From: DATATB01 sp036268995
GTDB taxonomy: Bacteria; Planctomycetota; Planctomycetia; Pirellulales; PNKZ01
Assembly (NCBI GenBank): GCA_036268995.1
Contig: DATATB010000039.1
Span: forward strand, 1-11,918
Length of the DNA stretch: 11,918 nucleotides
Direction: 5' to 3'
Shown: in pieces, positions 7,940 through 11,918 of the stretch
Layout of the letters: every line of letters begins with the position of its first letter
Position numbering within the stretch: position 1 is the first letter of the stretch
The notes under the pieces: generated by a model
Seen by the model: only the letters and a program-made list of their open reading frames with translations
What the model was told of the DNA's origin: nothing
The model's database searches: none
Translations under genes and position numbers: made by a program

Positions 7940-7967
7940 GTAGCGGAAGTCTCACGAATTCCGCTAC
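7940..7967. repeat. Single palindromic hairpin, same family as 5491-5591
   Basis: A 28-base hairpin: GTAGCGGAAGTC, loop TCAC, GAATTCCGCTAC. Twelve-base arms pair with one mismatch. The GTAGCGGAA arms and the TCAC loop are shared with the twin element at 5491-5591. It lies 47 bases upstream of the kinase start codon, so it is likely to fall in the kinase 5' leader or promoter region. Confidence 0.8.
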
Positions 7968-8036
7968 GTCATCCGGGTTTGCCAGCGTTTTATCCCAGAA
8001 AACCGCGGCACTGTCAGCGGCAGTTTGGCACAGCCC

Positions 8037-8105
8037 GGGAGGGCGAGGCTCCTGCCGAGCTGGAACGCGAAGTCCCGCCAGGCTCGGCAGGAGCCTCGCT
8101 CTCCC
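8037..8105. repeat. Long inverted repeat downstream of the hydrogenase large-subunit gene
   Basis: Twenty-four-base arms (8037-8060 and 8082-8105) containing GAGGCTCCTGCCGAGC and its complement match except at one position, enclosing about 21 bases. CTGG/CCAG at the arm ends can extend the stem past a one-base bulge. The element begins 15 bases past the hydrogenase stop codon at 8120, a good position for a transcript-end hairpin, although no U-run follows. I recall this motif as a frequent planctomycete repeat, but this has not been searched. Confidence 0.8.
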
Positions 8106-8119
8106 CGTTTCGCGCGTCG

Positions 8120-9961
8120 TCAGACGCCCGAATCCGGCTGCACGCCGAACATGGGCACGTGCCGAGCCTGGATCTCGCGCCCGGGGCCGAGGTACATGTG
8201 TACGCCGCAGGGCAAGCAGGGGTCGAAACTGCGGACCGTACGCAGAATGTCGATGCCCTTGAAGTTGTCCTGGTCGCTCTCCTCGAAAATCGGCGTGTTT
8301 TGCACGGCGTCTTCATAGGGGCCCGGCACGCCGTCGGCATCGCGCGGGCTGGCGTTCCAGCACGTGGGTGGGTAGGGATGATAGTTGGCAATCTTGCCGT
8401 CGCGGATGACGACGTGATGTGATAGCACCCCCCGCACCGCTTCATGAAATCCGCAGCCGATGGCCTCTTCCGGCACGCTGTAATCGGTCGAAGTGGCCAG
8501 CCGCCCGGCATGCACTTCCTCCAGCGCCCGCTCGACAAAGTACAGCGCGGCCGAGGCCGCATAGGCCTGGAAGTACGTGCGTGCCCGATTGCGCTCGATC
8601 GCGTTGCTCCACTGCGGAATATTCCATTCGAACTCGACGTCGGGCAGGTTCACGGTTTTCGGCAAATACATCTTCACGCTGTGGCCGGTGGCCTTGATGT
8701 AGCCAAAGTCAACCTTTCCGGCCAACGCCGTCGTCCAGAGCCGCGCCAGCGGCCCGCCGCCGGTATCCAGGGCCAGCATCTGGCCGCTACGGCGGTCGTG
8801 CCAGCGCGGCGACATGACCCAGGTGTACTTGCCAGCGAAATCGCGCTTCTGCGGCTTGGGCGTCGTGGTCTGGTTCCAGGGATGCCGCTGATCGACCGGA
8901 TTGCCCAGCGGATCTTTGCTGACAAACGTCTCCTGGTTTTGCCACTCGTCATAGAACGAGCTGCCAAGCATGATCCGCAGGCCCAGGTTGATGTCCACCA
9001 GGTCGGTCGTCACCAACTTGCCGTCGACGACCACGCCGGGCGTAACGTACATCGCCCGGCCCCAGTCGCTCATGGTCTCGTAGCGGTAGTCGCAGACTTC
9101 GGGGTTATTGAAAGAACCCCAGCAGCCAAGCAAAATGCGGCGACGGCCGACCTCGTGATAGCCCGGCAAGGCTTCATAGAAGAAGTCGAACAGGTCGTCG
9201 TGCAGCGGTACGACGCGCTTCATGAACTCGACGTATTTTAATAGTCGCACGAGATAATCGTTGAACAGTTGCACGCTGGGGACTGTGCCCACCCCGCCGG
9301 GATACAAGGTCGACGGATGCACGTGCCGGCCTTCCATCAGGCAGAACATCTCGCGCGTCAGCCGGCTCATCTCCAGGGCTTTGAGATAAAATTCGCCGGT
9401 GAACGGGTTCAGCGCCCGCATGATGTCGGCAATCGAGCGATAGCCGTGCAGATCGCCGTGCGGGGCCGCGGTCTTTTCGGCCTTGGCCAGCACGCTGGGG
9501 TTCGTCTGGGCGACCATCCGCTCGCAGTAGTCGACCCCGACCAGGTTGTCCTGGTACAGGTTGTGGTCGAACATGTACTCGGCGGCTTCGCCCAGGTTGA
9601 TGATCCACTCGGCCAGCGCCGGCGGATGCATGCCGAAGGCCATGTTCTGCGCGTAGCAGGCACACGTGGCGTGGTTATCGCCGCAGATGCCGCAAATCCG
9701 GCTGGTGATGAAATGCGCGTCGCGCGGATCCTTGCCCTTCATGAAGATGCTATAGCCGCGAAAGATCGACGACGTGCTATAGCACTCGGCCACGCGGCGC
9801 GCGGCAAAGTCGATCTTCGTATGAATGCCCAGGCTGCCCACCACGCGCGTGATGGGGTCCCACGACATTTCGACCAGTTGCTTGGCGCTGGGACTCTTTT
9901 TCTTGGCTGCGGTGCTAATTTTAGTGTCTCGATCAGGTGGAGTTTGACAATCGGGTGCCAC
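8120..9961 (-). CDS. hhyL: [NiFe]-hydrogenase large subunit, group 1h (actinobacterial-type) candidate
   Basis: This 613-residue catalytic subunit should carry the Ni-Fe(CN)2CO centre and split H2 into protons and electrons. The L1 motif TSRICGICGDNHA provides Cys90 and Cys93; the L2 motif SFDPCLPCGVHMY provides Cys582 and Cys585. Both, with the N-terminal segment LVEMSWDPITRVVGSLGI (29-46), match group 1h high-affinity hydrogenases as I remember them. After His588 come 25 residues that a maturation endopeptidase would normally remove. Length is usual for group 1h. The small-subunit gene lies upstream on the same strand, separated by 125 bases holding a twin-hairpin repeat. The only conventional in-frame start ahead of the conserved region is GTG at 9961-9959, the end of one hairpin, and it has no ribosome binding site. 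ATG at 9868 would delete conserved residues. Gene identity is near certain; the start is doubtful. Confidence 0.95.
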   Translation of the reverse strand: MAPDCQTPPDRDTKISTAAKKKSPSAKQLVEMSWDPITRVVGSLGIHTKIDFAARRVAECYSTSSIFRGYSIFMKGKDPRDAHFITSRICGICGDNHATCACYAQNMAFGMHPPALAEWIINLGEAAEYMFDHNLYQDNLVGVDYCERMVAQTNPSVLAKAEKTAAPHGDLHGYRSIADIMRALNPFTGEFYLKALEMSRLTREMFCLMEGRHVHPSTLYPGGVGTVPSVQLFNDYLVRLLKYVEFMKRVVPLHDDLFDFFYEALPGYHEVGRRRILLGCWGSFNNPEVCDYRYETMSDWGRAMYVTPGVVVDGKLVTTDLVDINLGLRIMLGSSFYDEWQNQETFVSKDPLGNPVDQRHPWNQTTTPKPQKRDFAGKYTWVMSPRWHDRRSGQMLALDTGGGPLARLWTTALAGKVDFGYIKATGHSVKMYLPKTVNLPDVEFEWNIPQWSNAIERNRARTYFQAYAASAALYFVERALEEVHAGRLATSTDYSVPEEAIGCGFHEAVRGVLSHHVVIRDGKIANYHPYPPTCWNASPRDADGVPGPYEDAVQNTPIFEESDQDNFKGIDILRTVRSFDPCLPCGVHMYLGPGREIQARHVPMFGVQPDSGV

Positions 9962-10027
9962 TGCTGGCTCGTCCAGCAGTGCCGTGGAGCACCGAGCGCG
10001 TCCGCACTGCTGGACAAGCCAGCAGTA
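9959..10027. repeat. Twin-hairpin palindromic repeat between hydrogenase subunit genes
   Basis: Two small hairpins in opposite orientation: CACTGCTGG-CTCGT-CCAGCAGTG at 9959-9981 and CACTGCTGG-ACAAG-CCAGCAGT at 10005-10026. The second is the reverse complement of the first except for one loop base, so the whole element can also fold as one long stem. It lies inside the apparent hhySL transcription unit, and its low-coordinate edge supplies the GTG used as the start of the large-subunit frame. Confidence 0.85.
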
Positions 10028-10086
10028 GCCCCCGGAAAGGTCTCTCGTTCAAGAAACGCGATGCCATGCCGGTTCCCCTCGAAGGC

Positions 10087-11151
10087 TCAGTTGACCACTT
10101 CGGCCGACGCTTCGCCGTGTTCGCCCTTGCTGCGCCAATGCGGTTCGCGATTCAGCGAGGCCCGGGTAAAGTTCCGCAACGCGCGCACCGTGCGGCCGTA
10201 CATCAGCACGGCGGTTGTCGAAAGCTGCGCCCCGGGCGGTTCTTCCAGAAACGGCATGAACTTGTCGGGAAAGCCCGGCATGGTGCAGCCGATGCACACG
10301 CCGCCCACGTTGGGGCAACCGCCGATGCCGTTGATCCAGCCGCGCTTGCCGACGTTGCAATGCACGACCGGCCCCCAGCATCCCAGCTTGACGATGCACT
10401 TGCTCGAGCCTGCCTCGCGGTGGCCGGCGAAGTCGGCTTGCTCGTAGTAGCCGCCGCGATCGCAGCCCTCGTGTACCGTGTTGCCGAACAGCCAGGTGGG
10501 ACGCAACTGCTCGTCCAGCGAGATCATCGGTGCCCGGCCGGCCGCCTGGTTCAGCAGATACAGCACGACTTCCATAAAGTTGTCGGGATGCACCGGGCAG
10601 CCTGGCACGCACACGATCGGAATGCCGGCCGCGCTTTTCCAATCCCAGCCCAAATAGTCGGCCAGGCCCATGCAGCCCGTAGGATTGCCGGCCATGGCAT
10701 GAATGCCGCCGTACGTGGCGCATGTGCCGCAGGCCACGACGGCCCACGCGTGCGGGGCGAGCCGATCGATCCAGTCGCAGGTGGGAATCGGCTGGCCGGT
10801 CTGGTGGTCGTTGCCGAAGCCGGCCCAGTAGCCTTCGGCCTTGTTCTTCTCGTTGGGAATCGAGCCTTCGACGACCAGCACAAACGGCCCGAGCTTGCCT
10901 TCGGCCGCCTGGTAGAACGGCTTGAGAAAGTCTTCGCCGACTTCGAACGCCAGCACCGGGTGGTGCAGCGTGACGGCCGGCAAGCCCGGGATGGCGCCGC
11001 GGACGATGTCTTCCAGACTCGGCTGCGTGGCGGCTGTGATCGAGATGGAATCGCCGTCACAGCTCAAGCCGGCCGTGATCCACAGAATATTGACGGCGGG
11101 GACAGCCGGCCGATGCTGAGTCGACTGTCCGTGCAACGCGGCTCGTTCCAT
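10087..11151 (-). CDS. hhyS: [NiFe]-hydrogenase small subunit, group 1h candidate, Asp-ligated proximal cluster
   Basis: This 354-residue electron-transfer subunit should carry three Fe-S clusters. Near the N-terminus, GLSCDGDSIS has Cys31 but Asp34 where most uptake hydrogenases have the second proximal Cys. Cys144 (in CGTCATYGG) and Cys185 (in VPGCPVHPDN) complete the set, giving the 3Cys/1Asp proximal cluster known from the actinobacterial-type enzyme of Ralstonia (Cupriavidus). His227, Cys230, Cys252 and Cys258 are the likely distal ligands; Cys265, Cys286 and Cys289 the likely medial ligands, with Cys279 extra. There is no Tat signal (hydrogenase homology starts about residue 20) and no C-terminal membrane helix, so the dimer should face the cytoplasm and need another component for contact with quinone. 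ATG at 11151 is used; no Shine-Dalgarno sequence is evident. It is upstream of, and probably cotranscribed with, the large-subunit gene. Confidence 0.95.
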   Translation of the reverse strand: MERAALHGQSTQHRPAVPAVNILWITAGLSCDGDSISITAATQPSLEDIVRGAIPGLPAVTLHHPVLAFEVGEDFLKPFYQAAEGKLGPFVLVVEGSIPNEKNKAEGYWAGFGNDHQTGQPIPTCDWIDRLAPHAWAVVACGTCATYGGIHAMAGNPTGCMGLADYLGWDWKSAAGIPIVCVPGCPVHPDNFMEVVLYLLNQAAGRAPMISLDEQLRPTWLFGNTVHEGCDRGGYYEQADFAGHREAGSSKCIVKLGCWGPVVHCNVGKRGWINGIGGCPNVGGVCIGCTMPGFPDKFMPFLEEPPGAQLSTTAVLMYGRTVRALRNFTRASLNREPHWRSKGEHGEASAEVVN

Positions 11152-11233
11152 GAGCGGCCCATCAATTTTTTGTTATCGACGGCAGCAAACCATTGAAAGC
11201 AATGCGTTTGCGCGTCCGTCAAAAGACGGCTGC

Positions 11234-11262
11234 GTTATATCGAAACCAACCAAAATCCGCAA
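11234..11262 (-). promoter_or_regulatory. Weak candidate sigma70-type promoter for the hydrogenase genes
   Basis: On the minus strand TTGCGG and TATAAC are separated by 17 bases, with the -10-like box about 83 bases before the hydrogenase small-subunit start. The -10 is good (five of six to TATAAT), the -35 poor (three of six). It is the best pair in the gap but could be chance. Confidence 0.25.
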
Positions 11263-11301
11263 GCGGCCTCCGGCGAGGGGAAGCTTGTGATGACGTCCAT
11301 G

Positions 11302-11430
11302 CTATGGTGCCAGCCAGGCGGCCTCGAGCGTGGCGACGCAATTCGTCAGCACGTGCATAGCCAACGAGGCATAGCCGGACATAGTGATGGCGACCTGCGA
11401 ACCGCAGTGTGCGCAGCTAATCAGTTCCAT
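11302..11430 (-). CDS. Possible small protein with a CxxC pair (42 residues)
   Basis: An ATG at 11430 opens a 42-residue frame ending in TAG at 11302. It begins MELISCAHCGSQVAITMSGY, with a CAHC pair that could bind a metal or be half of a zinc ribbon, followed by a mildly hydrophobic stretch and a third Cys (Cys31). There is no clear Shine-Dalgarno sequence, and I do not recognise the protein. It lies between the hydrogenase promoter region and the palindrome downstream of the dioxygenase gene, on the same strand as both. It may be a genuine small gene, a decayed remnant or a chance frame. Confidence 0.3.
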   Translation of the reverse strand: MELISCAHCGSQVAITMSGYASLAMHVLTNCVATLEAAWLAP

Positions 11431-11497
11431 AGAAGCCCATCTTACGGACCGATTCCGACGCCTTAAAGAGCCTGGCGGAGTTCCGGACTTTCAATAC

Positions 11498-11565
11498 AGG
11501 AACACTAATCGGCGCTAATTGACACTAATCGGAATTAGTGGGAATTAGCGAAAATTAGTGTTCCT
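11498..11565. repeat. Compound palindrome built from CACTAAT units
   Basis: Three CRCTAATY units spaced about 10-12 bases (11503, 11513, 11523) are followed by three complementary ATTAGYG units (11534, 11544, 11554). The outer ends are a perfect 12-base inverted repeat (AGGAACACTAAT at 11498-11509, ATTAGTGTTCCT at 11554-11565). The full arms of about 33 bases pair with few mismatches around a CGGA centre, with an inner stem CACTAAT/ATTAGTG. It lies about 50 bases past the stop codon of the dioxygenase gene and could end its transcript. Its AT-rich composition contrasts with the surroundings. Confidence 0.85.
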
Positions 11566-11617
11566 CTCCTAGCGTTCCTCTCCCATTTGTCAGCCAAAGA
11601 CTTGAGACTACTTTCAT

Positions 11618-11918
11618 TTACCCGCCGGCTGTCGCCGCAACCTGCTGGTGCTGTTTCTCGAAGGCGGCGCGGTAGCGGGCATAAGCCGCTTCGTCGCGGC
11701 GGCAACTGACGCCGCGATAGACCATGGCAAATGCCCGGCGATCGCGGTCGGGCGACTGGTTGCCGTTGGCCCGATGGATCGCGTTGCCGTGATGCACCAC
11801 GGCGTCGCCCAGCTCGAGCAGGATCGGCACTTCCGCCCGCCGGTCCGCATCGCCGTAGTCGGAAATGCCCTGCGAAAATCCCAGCACGCTGGTCACGCTG
11901 TGCGCCCGCACGCCGCGC
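11618..11918 (-). CDS. PhyH-family (phytanoyl-CoA dioxygenase-like) protein, C-terminal part
   Basis: The 5' end is outside the window; about 99 C-terminal residues are visible, ending in TAA at 11618. The stretch ELGDAVVHHGNAIHRANGNQS followed by DRDRRAFAMVYRG is the C-terminal half of the double-stranded beta-helix of PhyH-type Fe(II)/2-oxoglutarate dioxygenases: the second iron-binding His lies in HHGNAIHRA, and a downstream Arg (in DRDRRAF) should bind the 2-oxoglutarate carboxylate. The first HxD motif must lie beyond the window edge. Planctomycetes carry many PhyH paralogues and the substrate cannot be inferred. The tail after the fold is Ala/Gln-rich and short. Confidence 0.85.
   Translation of the reverse strand, partial: RGVRAHSVTSVLGFSQGISDYGDADRRAEVPILLELGDAVVHHGNAIHRANGNQSPDRDRRAFAMVYRGVSCRRDEAAYARYRAAFEKQHQQVAATAGG

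Larger units (their letters stand above)
11152..11617. other. 466-base gap upstream of the hydrogenase genes
   Basis: The region upstream of the small-subunit start must hold the hydrogenase promoter. It contains two small perfect inverted repeats (CATTG-AAAG-CAATG at 11191-11204 and CCGTC-AAAA-GACGG at 11216-11229). A minus-strand TATAAC (11239-11234) lies 17 bases from TTGCGG (11262-11257), a poor -35 match. Further out are a possible 42-residue ORF (11302-11430), a dense palindrome (11498-11565), and a tandem copy of GTTCCTCTCC just beyond it (about 11560-11583). Local composition is more AT-rich than the flanking genes. Confidence 0.5.

Noticed and set aside
9174..9665. Alternative minus-strand frame of 163 codons inside the large-subunit gene
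   Set aside because: It lies wholly within the hydrogenase frame, out of register, with no motif. The hydrogenase frame is unbroken, so there is no sign of a frameshift.
9937..11196. Plus-strand open frame of 419 codons opposite the hydrogenase small subunit
   Set aside because: The minus-strand frame carries all Fe-S ligand motifs in order. The plus frame has no recognisable fold and is a codon-bias shadow.
5491..11565. Palindromic repeats as a CRISPR array
   Set aside because: The copies are dispersed, come from different families, and lack regularly spaced unique spacers or cas genes.

Overview
The window looks like chromosomal DNA from a planctomycete, probably of the Pirellulales type. 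This is an inference. It rests on high GC, long antisense open frames, small transcription units with frequent strand switches, a Tat-exported FAD oxidoreductase, a PhyH-family dioxygenase, and several families of short palindromic intergenic repeats of a kind I associate with planctomycete genomes (from memory, not searched). I see no tRNA, rRNA, transposase, phage gene or CRISPR array.

Layout. Positions 1-347 (minus) hold the N-terminal part of a secreted FAD-dependent oxidoreductase. It is divergent from a sodium:solute symporter (495-2174, plus). The symporter ends tail to tail, 22 bases away, with a secreted alpha/beta-hydrolase esterase (2197-3111, minus). The esterase shares a 166-base divergent promoter gap with a class I glutamine amidotransferase (3278-3982, plus). 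A 272-base gap follows, then a REC + HD-GYP response regulator (4255-5475, plus). This converges, across a twin-hairpin repeat, on a hybrid histidine kinase with PAS, HisKA, HATPase, REC and HPt domains (5614-7893, minus). Next come the large subunit (8120-9961, minus) and small subunit (10087-11151, minus) of a [NiFe]-hydrogenase. A 466-base gap holds a possible 42-residue ORF and a dense palindrome. The window closes with the C-terminal part of a PhyH-type dioxygenase (11618-11918, minus).

The main finding is the hydrogenase. Its motifs match, as I remember them, the actinobacterial-type high-affinity group 1h enzymes that oxidise H2 at trace levels. The small subunit has Asp34 where a proximal-cluster Cys is normally found, has no Tat leader, and carries the remaining cluster ligands. 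The large subunit has both CxxC nickel motifs and a C-terminal extension that is normally cleaved. No maturation or electron-acceptor gene is present in the window. The two subunit genes are separated by a twin-hairpin repeat, and the only conventional in-frame start codon of the large subunit is the last three bases of one of its hairpins.

The kinase and the HD-GYP regulator are convergent neighbours and together contain every station of a phosphorelay (His246, Asp546, His709, then Asp91 of the regulator) ending in a predicted c-di-GMP phosphodiesterase. That they are partners is an inference. The repeats fall into four sequence families and occur only between genes. Two of them are built as pairs of small hairpins in opposite orientation, and one shows compensatory stem changes.
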